From Apilactobacillus bombintestini (GTDB taxonomy: Bacteria > Bacillota > Bacilli > Lactobacillales > Lactobacillaceae), in assembly GCF_003627035.1 (NCBI RefSeq), contig NZ_CP032626.1, positions 62,001-126,000 on the forward strand: DNA of 64,000 nucleotides, read 5' to 3'. The number at the start of each line of letters is the position of its first letter. Position 1 is the first letter of the stretch. Positions 46,275-55,420 of this stretch are shown here, piece by piece. The position numbers were made by a program, and so were the translations under genes. The notes below the pieces were generated by a model that saw only the letters and a program-made list of their open reading frames with translations, was not told the origin of the DNA and did not search any database.

Positions 46275-46579
46275 AGAAAGTAAATAAAAGCAAAGTAAAT
46301 AAAAAGCAATGAAGTAGAAAGAGTAACGCTAGTGAGGTTCTCTAAGAGAGGTTCCGTTTGGTGCAAGGAACTAGAAATCACTAGGGTGAAAATCATCTAC
46401 GAGCTGCCGGACAAACAAAGTAGTCTTGGCTGGGAATTCCCATTATAGAATCTACAAATCAACAGGTTTGTTTGAGATGTATCGTTTAATTAATAGATTA
46501 ATTAAGCGGTATTACAAAAGGTGGTACCGCGCGTGAGCGCCCTTTATTTCGTGTATGCGAAGTAAGGGGCGCTTTTTTA
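46275..46579 (+). promoter_or_regulatory. T-box riboswitch, isoleucine specifier
   Basis: A canonical leader: stem I with AGAGAG and GGTGCAAGGAAC, then GAAAATCATCTACGAG, in which ATC (46392-46394, isoleucine) is followed by A and GAG lies five bases on. Aligned by eye with the glyQS leader of Bacillus this is the specifier position. The T-box core AGGTGGTACCGCG is at 46520-46532, and the terminator AGCGCCCTTTA / TAAGGGGCGCT + T6 at 46536-46578. TGGT fits a discriminator A, as in tRNA-Ile. Confidence 0.9.
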
Positions 46580-46611
46580 TTTACTTAAAAAATTTTAAAG
46601 GAGATGGTTTT

Positions 46612-46665
46612 ATGAATAGTGATATTAGTGGCATTAAAAATGCGAATCATGCGAATCTTATGTAA
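46612..46665 (+). CDS. Possible 17-residue leader peptide
   Basis: MNSDISGIKNANHANLM, with AAAGGAGATGG 7 bases before the ATG. It lies after the T-box terminator and before the peptide-binding gene. An imperfect hairpin follows (CTCTAAAATGAA at 46686 with TTCATTTTTTAGAG at 46745). The strong ribosome-binding site is the only support, so it may be a chance frame or a remnant of a deleted gene. Confidence 0.35.
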   Translation: MNSDISGIKNANHANLM

Positions 46666-46779
46666 TATCAAAATTTATAAAACGGACTCTAAAATGAATT
46701 GAAGCGATATTTAGTTCATGAAAAACTGCAGTTGCTACATACGTTTCATTTTTTAGAGCCCTGATAGGGAGAATAAAAA

Positions 46780-48393
46780 ATGAAGAATGTATATAAAAAA
46801 TTATCATTAACTACTATGTTTGGATTACTTTGTTTAGGATTAACTGCTTGTGGAAATGCTAAAGGTAGCGCCACTAAAACAGGATTGAAATTTTCTGAAC
46901 CTTCTACACTATTAACTTTGGATCAATCTAAATTAGTAGACCAAGTCAGTGACGTTACTCTAAATAACACTAACGAAGGTTTATTAGTTATGACCAACAA
47001 CAGTAAGGTAGTACCTGGTGTAGCTAAGAGTTACAAAGTATCTAAGGATGGTCTTACATATACCTTTAATCTACGTCATTCCAAATGGAGTGATGGATCA
47101 CCAGTAACTGCGGACGATTTTGTTTACGGTTTCCAAAGAACTGAAAATCCAAAGACCGCCGCAGCTTACCAATATCTATTAAGCGACGTTAAGAACGCCG
47201 ATGCCGTAGCTAAAGGCAAAATGCCAGTTTCTGCATTAGGAGTTAAAGCGCTAGGCAAATACCAATTCCAAGTACAATTAGTTAAACCTGAAGCTTACTT
47301 CAAATATGTAGCAACTATGGCACCTACTTACCCACAAAGCCAAAAAGAAGCTAAGAAATATGGCTCTGCATATGCTACTGATAGTAACAAACAATTATAC
47401 AACGGTCCTTACAAGGTAACTGGTTGGACTGGTACTAACGATAACTGGCAATTAGTTAAAAACAATGATTACTGGAATGCATCTAACGTAAAAGTTCCTA
47501 AGTTAGACTTCTCAGTATCTAAGGATGCTACTACTTCACTATATGAATTCGAACAAAAGAATCTAGATTCTATGGTATTAAGTGGTAAAAACCAAGTTAA
47601 TAGTTACCAACACAGCTCTCAATACCATCCACGTAAAGAAGCTGGTACTAACTATCTAGAACTTAGCCAAAAGAACCCAGCATTAAGAAACCTAAATGTT
47701 AGAAAAGCTCTTTCATTAACTGTTAACAGAAAACAATTAACACAAGATGTTTTAGGTGACGGTTCAGTTCCTTCTAAAGGATTTGTTGCAGCTTCTGTAG
47801 CTAAACACAATGGCAAGGACTTCGCTGATGAAGCTAACGTTCCTGCAGCTGAAGAATACAATTTAGCTAAAGCAAAACAACTATTTAAGAAAGGTCTTGC
47901 TGAATTAGGTACTAAACAAGTTAAACTTAACTTATTAGCTGGTAACTCATCAGGTTCTAAGTCAGTTTCTGAATACCTACAAAACCAATTCCAAAAACTA
48001 CCTGGTCTAAAAGTTAACGTACAAAACTTACCAGATAAAGTAGCCACAGAAAGAACCGAAAAAGGTGACTTCGATGTTAACTTGGAAGCTTGGATCGCTG
48101 ACTTCCCAGACCCAGAAAGTTTCATGAGCTTAATGACTACTAAGAATGGTTACAACCACGGTGATTGGAGCAATGCTCAATACGATGCATTAATGAAACG
48201 TGTCGACAACGAAGATGCTAATAACCCTGACAAGAGATGGAATGACATGGTTAAAGCACAAAAGGTATTACTAGATCAACAAGGTGTAGTTCCTTTGTAC
48301 CAAGTTGTTAGTCCTCAAGTATTAAGCAGTCGTGTAAAGGGATTAAGCTTCTACCCAAGTGGTGGTAACTTTGACTACCGTACTTTAAGATAA
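46780..48393 (+). CDS. Oligopeptide-binding lipoprotein, second copy
   Basis: Extracellular peptide-binding protein (SBP_bac_5). Signal peptide MKNVYKKLSLTTMFGLLCLGLTAC, lipobox LTAC with cysteine 24. Shares the motifs of the copy at 9534-11165: KDGLTYTFNLRHSKWSDGSPVTADDF, YNGPYKVTGWTGTNDNW, RKALSLTVNRKQL, NNPDKRWNDMVKAQKVL. 537 residues. GATAGGGAG precedes the ATG. No permease or ATPase genes are nearby. The isoleucine T-box upstream suggests peptides rich in branched-chain residues, or general response to isoleucine shortage. Confidence 0.93.
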   Translation: MKNVYKKLSLTTMFGLLCLGLTACGNAKGSATKTGLKFSEPSTLLTLDQSKLVDQVSDVTLNNTNEGLLVMTNNSKVVPGVAKSYKVSKDGLTYTFNLRHSKWSDGSPVTADDFVYGFQRTENPKTAAAYQYLLSDVKNADAVAKGKMPVSALGVKALGKYQFQVQLVKPEAYFKYVATMAPTYPQSQKEAKKYGSAYATDSNKQLYNGPYKVTGWTGTNDNWQLVKNNDYWNASNVKVPKLDFSVSKDATTSLYEFEQKNLDSMVLSGKNQVNSYQHSSQYHPRKEAGTNYLELSQKNPALRNLNVRKALSLTVNRKQLTQDVLGDGSVPSKGFVAASVAKHNGKDFADEANVPAAEEYNLAKAKQLFKKGLAELGTKQVKLNLLAGNSSGSKSVSEYLQNQFQKLPGLKVNVQNLPDKVATERTEKGDFDVNLEAWIADFPDPESFMSLMTTKNGYNHGDWSNAQYDALMKRVDNEDANNPDKRWNDMVKAQKVLLDQQGVVPLYQVVSPQVLSSRVKGLSFYPSGGNFDYRTLR

Positions 48394-48402
48394 TAAAACT
48401 AA

Positions 48403-48437
48403 AAAAATCTACCTTCATTCGAAGGTAGATTTTTTAT
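48403..48437. terminator. Terminator after the second OppA gene
   Basis: AAAAATCTACCTTC / GAAGGTAGATTTTT with a 4-base loop; works on both strands between convergent genes. Confidence 0.88.
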
Positions 48438-48452
48438 TTACAATTAATTAAA

Positions 48453-49415
48453 TTAAATTTTTACCATAATTGCAGCACAGTCTAAATCAGTAGGCATTTC
48501 ATCTGCTGGTAATAAGAATACGTGACCAGCAAAACCAATAGTGGTAATAGCTAAGTCGTTGTAAGTTTGATTATATTTATCTTCGTTGATAAATAAGGTA
48601 TCAATTTTACCAGAAGTAGTGTTGTAAATGATTTCTTTTAAGTCACTGACTACTAAATTATCAGCTTGTGCTTTCTTGTAATCATTTTTTTGGTTAATCA
48701 TTAATTGATCCCAGAAAAGTTCGTTTAAATGAGCAATTACTTTATCGAAGACTTCGGCGCTTAGCTTATCATCATCGATAGAGTAGTTAATGTCTTTAAC
48801 TAACATCTTTTGGGTAGCAATTTCGGAGAATAACTTACGATTATCTTCGTTGGCCACTAATGCGATAGGCAAGTAGTCATCGTCAGCGAATAATTCGTTT
48901 AAGTATTCATCGATTAATTGATAATATTTACGTTTATCGTGGTTCACTAATACGGCAAGTGGCTTGTTAACCATGTTGATTAAACGGCAGTTACCGTTGT
49001 CTACACGAAAGACTTTGAAATCATCATCATGTAAAACTAATACACGGTAATGTAAATCACTTTCGATTTCTTTAACCACTTGAGAGATGTTCATGGTATC
49101 AGCTATAGAGAATTTAGTTTGCACCGGTTGGGTTAAGTTAAAGGAATGAATAGCCTTAAAACTTACGTATAAAGCAAAACCTGATCCACTTTCTACGTGT
49201 TTGGCGCGGTTAAAGTTAAAACGTTTTAATTTGCGTTCATAACGTGGCCAGATGTTTTCGTCATATTTTTGTACGAAATATTTTTTTACAGATTGAATTA
49301 AATTTAAATATTGTTCTTTGTTACTAATTTCGTTAAATGAAACAAATAATGAGATAAAAGGACCCACTTCATAATCTAAAGTTAGGGTGTTCCTAAGCTC
49401 TATGGTGGACGTCAT
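48453..49415 (-). CDS. Probable baeRF-family (eRF1-like) protein
   Basis: 320-residue soluble protein. Features such as RVLVLHDDDFKVFRVDNGNCRLI, YLPIALVANEDNRKLFSEIA, SGKIDTLFINEDK and a C-terminal VFLLPADEMPTDLDCAAIMVKI resemble the bacterial archaeo-eukaryotic release factor families, which have an eRF1 domain 2/3-like fold and an unproved role at the ribosome. GGAGG lies about 5 bases before the ATG. It is a single-gene unit. The family call is by pattern only. Confidence 0.55.
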   Translation of the reverse strand: MTSTIELRNTLTLDYEVGPFISLFVSFNEISNKEQYLNLIQSVKKYFVQKYDENIWPRYERKLKRFNFNRAKHVESGSGFALYVSFKAIHSFNLTQPVQTKFSIADTMNISQVVKEIESDLHYRVLVLHDDDFKVFRVDNGNCRLINMVNKPLAVLVNHDKRKYYQLIDEYLNELFADDDYLPIALVANEDNRKLFSEIATQKMLVKDINYSIDDDKLSAEVFDKVIAHLNELFWDQLMINQKNDYKKAQADNLVVSDLKEIIYNTTSGKIDTLFINEDKYNQTYNDLAITTIGFAGHVFLLPADEMPTDLDCAAIMVKI

Positions 49416-49521
49416 GTTGCAACCTCCTTATATTTTATATATTCATAGTATATCACGCTTAGCTGAATGAAAAATAATATATGCTATAATAATCTCATAA
49501 TTATCGGAGAGGAGGGGTGCT

Positions 49522-50973
49522 ATGTTATTAGACTTCTTTTATCTAGTGGTAATCGTCAACGAAATTTCCGCTCTAATCACGGTATTTAGAGAAGAACGTG
49601 ATATTGCTGCTACTTGGGCCTGGCTTTTGGTGCTATCTTTTCTTCCTGTCTTAGGATTTATGATTTACGCCTTCGTAGGTAGAAAATTACCTAAAAAACG
49701 TTTATTCAGATTCCAATTTAAAGATAACAAGAAAATGCACGATGCCTTACGCTCACAAGGTCGATTACATAACAATCCTAAAAAGATTGCGGCGGACGAA
49801 GTATCTTATGCTTACCGCACTTTAGTAAAACTATTTAAGACTTCTGACGTTACTGACTTGTCTAGACGTAACCGCGTTAGAATCTACACTGAGGGTAACC
49901 ATCTATTCGATAAAATGATAGATGATATTAAAAATGCTCACAGTTCTATTCATATTGAATTTTATACATTTTACGATGACAAAATTGGCCATCGAGTTTT
50001 AAACGAATTAATTAAAAAAGCTAAACAAGGCCTCAAAGTGCGCGTTATTTATGATAGTTGGGGTTCTATGGGCAATAAACATAAATTCTTTGATCCATTG
50101 CGTGAAGCGGGTGGATTAGTAGAACCATTCTTACATACCCATTCTGCTATTATGGATTTTCGTTTGAACTTCAGAGACCACAGAAAGATTGTAGTTATCG
50201 ATGGTAAATACGGCTACATCGGTGGTTTTAATATCGGTGATCAATACTTAAACCGTAAAAAGAAATTTGGCCACTGGCGTGATACCCATCTAAGAATTGC
50301 TGGTTCTGCCGTGCATAACTTACAAGCCCAATTCATTTTGGATTGGAACGTTACTGATATGAACAATAAAATCAGCATAGATGAAACTAAGGGCTTTTAT
50401 TTCCCATCTGTAAACCAAGATGGTGCCACTAATATTCAAATAGTTTCCAGTGGTCCTAATAGTGATTTACAACAAATCAAATTAGGTTATATCAAAATGA
50501 TTCAAAACGCTAAAAACTATTGTTGGATTCAATCACCTTACTTAATTCCGGACGATAGTGCGCTAGATGCTATTCGAACTGCTGCGATGTCAGGAGTCGA
50601 TATTCGTATCATGGTGCCTTGCAAGCCTGATCATCCATTCGTTTACCGTGCTACTCAATATTATGCTAAGCAACTAGCTAAATACGGCGTAAAAATTTAT
50701 TTCTACCAAAATGGTTTTATGCATGCCAAAACTATTTTAGTAGACGGTAAAGTAGCTTCCGTAGGTTCCGCTAATATGGACTTTAGAAGCTTTAAATTAA
50801 ATTTCGAAGTAAATGCCTTTATGTATGATGAAGATATTGCTGAACAACTTCGTTCTATCTACATTAGCGATATGCGCCACAGTCAATTAATGACATTTGC
50901 TAAATTTGAAAAACAATCTAGTTGGATGAAATTTAAACAAATTTTTAGTCGTTTATTTTCACCTATTTTATAA
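49522..50973 (+). CDS. cls: Cardiolipin synthase
   Basis: Membrane phospholipase-D-family enzyme that condenses two phosphatidylglycerol molecules into cardiolipin. Two N-terminal membrane segments (residues ~2-20 and ~34-54). The two HKD motifs are HRKIVVIDGKYGYIGGFNIG and HAKTILVDGKVASVGSANMD. 483 residues, of normal length. GAGGAGGGG precedes the ATG by about 5 bases. Confidence 0.95.
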   Translation: MLLDFFYLVVIVNEISALITVFREERDIAATWAWLLVLSFLPVLGFMIYAFVGRKLPKKRLFRFQFKDNKKMHDALRSQGRLHNNPKKIAADEVSYAYRTLVKLFKTSDVTDLSRRNRVRIYTEGNHLFDKMIDDIKNAHSSIHIEFYTFYDDKIGHRVLNELIKKAKQGLKVRVIYDSWGSMGNKHKFFDPLREAGGLVEPFLHTHSAIMDFRLNFRDHRKIVVIDGKYGYIGGFNIGDQYLNRKKKFGHWRDTHLRIAGSAVHNLQAQFILDWNVTDMNNKISIDETKGFYFPSVNQDGATNIQIVSSGPNSDLQQIKLGYIKMIQNAKNYCWIQSPYLIPDDSALDAIRTAAMSGVDIRIMVPCKPDHPFVYRATQYYAKQLAKYGVKIYFYQNGFMHAKTILVDGKVASVGSANMDFRSFKLNFEVNAFMYDEDIAEQLRSIYISDMRHSQLMTFAKFEKQSSWMKFKQIFSRLFSPIL

Positions 50974-50975
50974 AA

Positions 50976-51012
50976 ATTATCCGCTAAAGACGTGTCTTAG
51001 CGGATTTTTTTA
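50976..51012 (+). terminator. Terminator of cls
   Basis: AATTATCCGCTAAAGAC / GTCTTAGCGGATTTTTTT stem-loop, 5 bases past the stop. Confidence 0.85.
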
Positions 51013-51125
51013 TTTGCCAATTTTTTATATTAAGAGTATAGTAATTAAAAATATCTTAGTAATTGATTAGATATTTCAAAAAAATAATAGGGCGACAGAG
51101 AGCGTCCATTTTGGAGGAATTGAAT

Positions 51126-52340
51126 ATGGAAAATGTACAGAGCCACTCGGCAATGACTAAATCACAAAAGTGGGTTTTAGCGTCGACGACTATCGGACAG
51201 ATTTTAGAATGTATGGACAGTTCATTTGTTTCATTCGCTTTATCTTCGATAATCGTGAGTTTAAACATCAGTACCGCACAAGCGGGGATGCTATCTACGA
51301 TAACCTCTTTTGGAACATTGTTGGGTGGTATTTTATTTGGTCTTTTAGCGGATCGTTTTGGACGCGTTAAAATTTTGACCTACACCATTTTCATCTTCGC
51401 TTTCGCCACTACCGGAATTATGTTTGTACAAAACTTTACCGCTTTAGCCATTTTACGGTTCTTAGTCGGTGTGGGTACCGGTGGTGAGTACGGATCCGGA
51501 GTAGCAATGATTTGTGAATCATTTAAGAAAAAACAAGGAAGATCTACTTCGATTAGTACGATTGGAGGACAGGTTGGTTCTATCTTATCTGCCGCAGTAT
51601 CATCAGCTATGATTCCTTTGTTTGGTTGGCGAGCATTATTTTTAATTGGTATTATTCCTATCTTCTTTGCCTTCATCATTCGTCGTAATTTAAAAGAAAG
51701 CCAAGAATTTATTGATACCATGCAAAGAAAAGACCGTCCTAAGGTTTCTATTAAGAAATTATTCGCCACTCCTCGACTAGCTTGGCAAACCGGTGCGTTA
51801 ATTGTAATGGTCATCGTACAAATTGCCGGCTACTATGGTTTAATTAACTGGCTACCATCCATTATGCAAAAGCAATTAGGCTTGAGTGTGTCTAAGTCAG
51901 CGCTATGGACTATCGTAACCTTTGTAGGAATGAGTATTGGAATGATGACTTTCGGGACTATCTTGGATAAATTTGGCCCTAGAAAAGCTTTTGGAATGTT
52001 CTTATTAATAGCGGCAGTGGCTGTATATGGCATTACTTTCGCCTTTAACGCTGCTACCTTACTACTAGCTGCCACGGTCTTAGGATTCTTCTCTAACGGG
52101 ATGTATTGCGGATATGGCGTAATCATTAGTCGCTTATATCACATCGAAATTCGTTCCACGGCCAATAACTTTATCATGGGTTGTGGGCGTGCTATCGGAG
52201 GATTTTCACCTGCAGTTATCGGATTATTAATGGAAAATCATTCACTACTACTAATCATGGGTACTTTATCAATACTATACTTGATCAGCTTTAGTGCTAT
52301 GATGTCTATTCCAGGATTAAGAAACATGCAACAAGATTAA
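51126..52340 (+). CDS. MFS transporter (AAHS/metabolite:H+ symporter-like), copy 1
   Basis: 404 residues, 12 membrane segments. The loop GLLADRFGRVKIL is the MFS signature, repeated in weaker form as TILDKFGPRKAFG. LVGVGTGGEYGSGVAMICESF and GMYCGYGVIISRLYHIEIRSTANN are like transporters of aromatic acids and other organic anions. The start at 51126 has GGAGGAATTGAAT upstream; 21 codons of earlier open frame belong to the leader. The leader has a GGGCG...CGTCC hairpin near the ribosome-binding site. Substrate unknown. A very similar gene follows. Confidence 0.85.
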   Translation: MENVQSHSAMTKSQKWVLASTTIGQILECMDSSFVSFALSSIIVSLNISTAQAGMLSTITSFGTLLGGILFGLLADRFGRVKILTYTIFIFAFATTGIMFVQNFTALAILRFLVGVGTGGEYGSGVAMICESFKKKQGRSTSISTIGGQVGSILSAAVSSAMIPLFGWRALFLIGIIPIFFAFIIRRNLKESQEFIDTMQRKDRPKVSIKKLFATPRLAWQTGALIVMVIVQIAGYYGLINWLPSIMQKQLGLSVSKSALWTIVTFVGMSIGMMTFGTILDKFGPRKAFGMFLLIAAVAVYGITFAFNAATLLLAATVLGFFSNGMYCGYGVIISRLYHIEIRSTANNFIMGCGRAIGGFSPAVIGLLMENHSLLLIMGTLSILYLISFSAMMSIPGLRNMQQD

Positions 52341-52348
52341 AATTAAAA

Positions 52349-52388
52349 TAACTCTCTTAAGTGATGAGGACTTAGGGGAGTTTTAATT
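52349..52388 (+). terminator. Terminator between the two MFS copies
   Basis: AACTCTCTTAAGT / ACTTAGGGGAGTT (two G-T pairs) followed by TTAATTT. Copy 2 therefore probably has its own promoter. Confidence 0.65.
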
Positions 52389-52508
52389 TAGATAATTTCT
52401 AGTTGCTAATTTAAATTTTTAATAGTATAGTTAATAAAAATATCTGAGTCTTAGATATTTCAAAAAAATAAGGGACGACAGAGAGCGTCCATTTTGGAGG
52501 AATTGAAT

Positions 52509-53726
52509 ATGGAAAACGTACAGAGCCACTCTGCAATGACTAAATCTCAAAAGTGGGTTTTAGCGTCGACAACTATCGGGCAAATGCTAGAGAGTATGGA
52601 TATTTCGTTCATCTCTTTTGCAATGTCATCGATTATTATTAGTTTAAACATCAGCACCGCGCAAGGCGGGATGTTATCGACGGTAACTACTTTTGGTTCA
52701 TTGTTGGGTGGTATTTTATTTGGCCTTTTAGCGGATCGCTTCGGACGCGTTAAAATTTTGACCTATACTATTTTCATCTTCGCTTTCGCCACTGCCGGCA
52801 TTATGTTCGCGCAAAACTTTATCACCTTTGCAATTTTACGTTTCTTAGTCGGTGTGGGTTCCGGAGGCGAGTACGGTTCCGGAGTAGCGATGATTTGCGA
52901 ATCATTTAAGAAAAAACAACAAGGAAAATCGACTTCCTTAAGTACCATTGGAGGACAAGTAGGATCCATTCTAGCCGCTGCATTATCCGCAATTATGATT
53001 CCATTCTTCGGCTGGCGTGCATTATTCTTAATGGGTATCATTCCTATCTTCTTCGCCTTTGTAATTCGTCGCAATTTAAAAGAAAGCCAAGAATTCGTGG
53101 ACACTATGGAAACTGAAAAGCGTCCTAAAGTATCTATTAAGAAATTATTTGCTAACCCTCGTCTAGCATGGCAAACTGCCGCTTTGGTAGTCATGGTAAT
53201 TGTACAAATCGCCGGCTACTATGGTTTGATTAACTGGTTGCCATCCATTATGCAAAAAGAATTAGGCTTGAGTGTATCTAAATCATCACTATGGACCATT
53301 ATTACTATCATCGGGATGAGTTTCGGGATGATGACTTTCGGAACTATCTTAGATAAATTCGGTCCTAGAAGAGCGTTCGGAATTTTCTTACTAGTCGCTG
53401 CGGTGGCTGTCTACGGCATTACCTTCGCCTTCAACGGCGCTACTTTACTACTAGCCGCTACGGTATTAGGATTCTTCTCTAACGGGATGTACGGTGGATA
53501 CGGAGTAGTTATTAGCCGCTTGTATCCAACCGAAGTACGTTCGACCGCCAATAACTTTATCATGGGTTGCGGCCGCACCATCGGAGGATTTTCACCCGCG
53601 GTTATCGGACTATTAATGGAAAATCATTCACTACTACTAATCATGGCCTTATTATCAGTACTATATCTAATCAGTTTCACTGCCATGATGTCTATTCCAG
53701 CATTGAAAAATTCTAACCAAGAATAA
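52509..53726 (+). CDS. MFS transporter, copy 2
   Basis: 405 residues, nearly the same as copy 1 along its length, starting MENVQSHSAMTKSQKWVLASTTIGQ in both. Differences cluster at the first segment (ECMDSSFVSFAL versus ESMDISFISFAM) and at a few loop sites. The duplication also covers the promoter and leader: TTAGATATTTCAAAAAAATA, the GGACG...CGTCC hairpin (a G-T pair in copy 1 is a true pair here) and GGAGGAATTGAAT. Both copies are intact, which suggests selection for dose or for split specificity. Confidence 0.85.
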   Translation: MENVQSHSAMTKSQKWVLASTTIGQMLESMDISFISFAMSSIIISLNISTAQGGMLSTVTTFGSLLGGILFGLLADRFGRVKILTYTIFIFAFATAGIMFAQNFITFAILRFLVGVGSGGEYGSGVAMICESFKKKQQGKSTSLSTIGGQVGSILAAALSAIMIPFFGWRALFLMGIIPIFFAFVIRRNLKESQEFVDTMETEKRPKVSIKKLFANPRLAWQTAALVVMVIVQIAGYYGLINWLPSIMQKELGLSVSKSSLWTIITIIGMSFGMMTFGTILDKFGPRRAFGIFLLVAAVAVYGITFAFNGATLLLAATVLGFFSNGMYGGYGVVISRLYPTEVRSTANNFIMGCGRTIGGFSPAVIGLLMENHSLLLIMALLSVLYLISFTAMMSIPALKNSNQE

Positions 53727-53735
53727 AATTAACTA

Positions 53736-53776
53736 AAATAAACCCCTTAAGCTGTATGCTTAAGGGGGTTTTATTT
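53736..53776. terminator. Bidirectional terminator, MFS copy 2 and amidase
   Basis: AAAACCCCCTTAAGC-type stem (AAACCCCTTAAGC / GCTTAAGGGGGTTT) with T runs on both strands, between convergent genes. Confidence 0.88.
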
Positions 53777-54640
53777 TTAATCGAAATATTTACTTAAAGC
53801 TTTACTCATATCATCGGCTACGTGTTGTTGATAATCGCTGCTTTGAATGTAGTGAATATCGTGTGCGCTATCCATAAAGCCCATTTCACATAAAATAGCA
53901 GGGCGTTGGTTTTCTCTTAATACATAATAATTACCGAAGGAAACGCCACGACTTTTAACCGGTAGATTGTCTAGTGCATCGTTTACGGTGTTAGCCACTT
54001 TGTTGTCGCTGGAATGATATTGATAAACTCCGTAACCATCCGCGTTTCCATTTCCGTTGTCAGAATTAAAATGAAAACTAATGAATAAATCGGCATGACT
54101 TTGATCCGCTAATTGCGTTCTTTTTGCTAGGGTAACGTATTCATCACGGGTGCGAGTCATAATTACATTCACATGTTGCTGACGGAGCTCATTGGCCACT
54201 TTTTTCGCCATTTGAAGGGTGTAGGTCTTTTCCATGTAGTTTTCGTTGGCAGATAAAGTACCCGAATCGCTACCGCCGTGTCCGGGGTCAATTACGATAG
54301 TAGTTTGTGGTAATTGATCGCTAGTTTTAACGTTATAGCCGTCTACGCCGACTAGCCAGGAAGGAATCCAACCTTTCTTATTGTTATATTTGATATACCA
54401 CCAGTTATTACTTTGCTTAATAACTTTTACATGTTGGCCATGTGGAATTTCACTAACTACGGCAGATTCACGATTAGGATCTTGGTGTAGATACAAATCC
54501 GCTGCCTTTATTTCGGTTAGTGAGAATAAACGTACTAGTTCAATAATTAATAAAATTAAAACAATGGTAGAAATTATTCCGCAATGAATCCACGTGCGTC
54601 GCGGGGTGTTACGTATTTTATTTCTTAAATGATTAATCAA
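53777..54640 (-). CDS. N-acetylmuramoyl-L-alanine amidase with SH3 domain
   Basis: Cell-wall hydrolase. One membrane anchor or uncleaved signal (residues ~18-42), an SH3b domain (about 48-100: LYLHQDPNRESAVVSEIPHGQHVKVI...WWYIKYNNKKGWIPSWLVG) and an Amidase_3 catalytic domain. Zinc ligands and catalytic glutamate are seen in VIDPGHGGSDSG, NENYMEK, FISFHFNSD and AILCEMGFM. 287 residues. Fits LytC-type amidases of lactobacilli. Confidence 0.92.
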   Translation of the reverse strand: MINHLRNKIRNTPRRTWIHCGIISTIVLILLIIELVRLFSLTEIKAADLYLHQDPNRESAVVSEIPHGQHVKVIKQSNNWWYIKYNNKKGWIPSWLVGVDGYNVKTSDQLPQTTIVIDPGHGGSDSGTLSANENYMEKTYTLQMAKKVANELRQQHVNVIMTRTRDEYVTLAKRTQLADQSHADLFISFHFNSDNGNGNADGYGVYQYHSSDNKVANTVNDALDNLPVKSRGVSFGNYYVLRENQRPAILCEMGFMDSAHDIHYIQSSDYQQHVADDMSKALSKYFD

Positions 54641-54754
54641 AAATATTCACCTCGATAACAATATGTATGATAAAATGTTAAAATCAGATATATAATCAAA
54701 TCTAATATATATCGAATTTTGATATAAATCTTAAACGAATAGAGAGGACTGTAA

Positions 54755-55420
54755 ATGAAAGATAATTTAACGCCGGTTTTATCCGTTAATAATTTGGACG
54801 TCGCAGTTCAAGGACGCCAATTAATAAATGACTTATCATTTCAAATCTTTCCCGCTACCTTAACTTGTGTAACTGGGGAAAATGGGGTAGGAAAAACTAC
54901 TTTAATAAAGACTATTCTAAATCAATTTAATAAAAATGAACATGTAAAAGCCCCCATTAAGAGAAGTCAAATGCAATATATCCCTCAATTGAGAAATATT
55001 GATGATGACTATCCACTTACGGTAACTGACTTTATCGGTTTAGGACTACAACATTCTATCTTGCCATGGTTAAGTAGAAAAGAAAAACAACGTGTCCAAA
55101 AAGTTATCGAAATGACTAATCTACAAGATTTAGCCAAGACACCTTTAGGTAGATGTTCCGGTGGGGAACAACAACGCGTTTATTTAGCTCAAGCCTTAGT
55201 GTCAGAACCTAAGTTATTAATCTTAGATGAAAGTACTGCTAGCTTGGATAAAGAAGCTAAATTCATCTTACTAGACGTGGTAAAAGAAGTGGTTAAGCAA
55301 ACCCGTACTGCGGTAATGTTTATCACTCACGATCCCGTGTTAGTAAAAACTTACGGTGATTATGATCTAAAAATCGCTAACCAAAGCGGTACATTAAAAG
55401 CCATTAAGGAGGATGAATAA
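54755..55420 (+). CDS. Zinc/manganese-type ABC transporter ATP-binding protein
   Basis: ATPase with Walker A TGENGVGKTT, signature CSGGEQQRVYLAQAL, Walker B LLILDESTASLD and H-loop FITHD. It matches the ATPases of ABC-3 metal importers (ZnuC/MtsB/AdcC). 221 residues. Its stop overlaps the permease start by one base (TAATG). The metal is not decided by the sequence. Confidence 0.85.
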   Translation: MKDNLTPVLSVNNLDVAVQGRQLINDLSFQIFPATLTCVTGENGVGKTTLIKTILNQFNKNEHVKAPIKRSQMQYIPQLRNIDDDYPLTVTDFIGLGLQHSILPWLSRKEKQRVQKVIEMTNLQDLAKTPLGRCSGGEQQRVYLAQALVSEPKLLILDESTASLDKEAKFILLDVVKEVVKQTRTAVMFITHDPVLVKTYGDYDLKIANQSGTLKAIKEDE

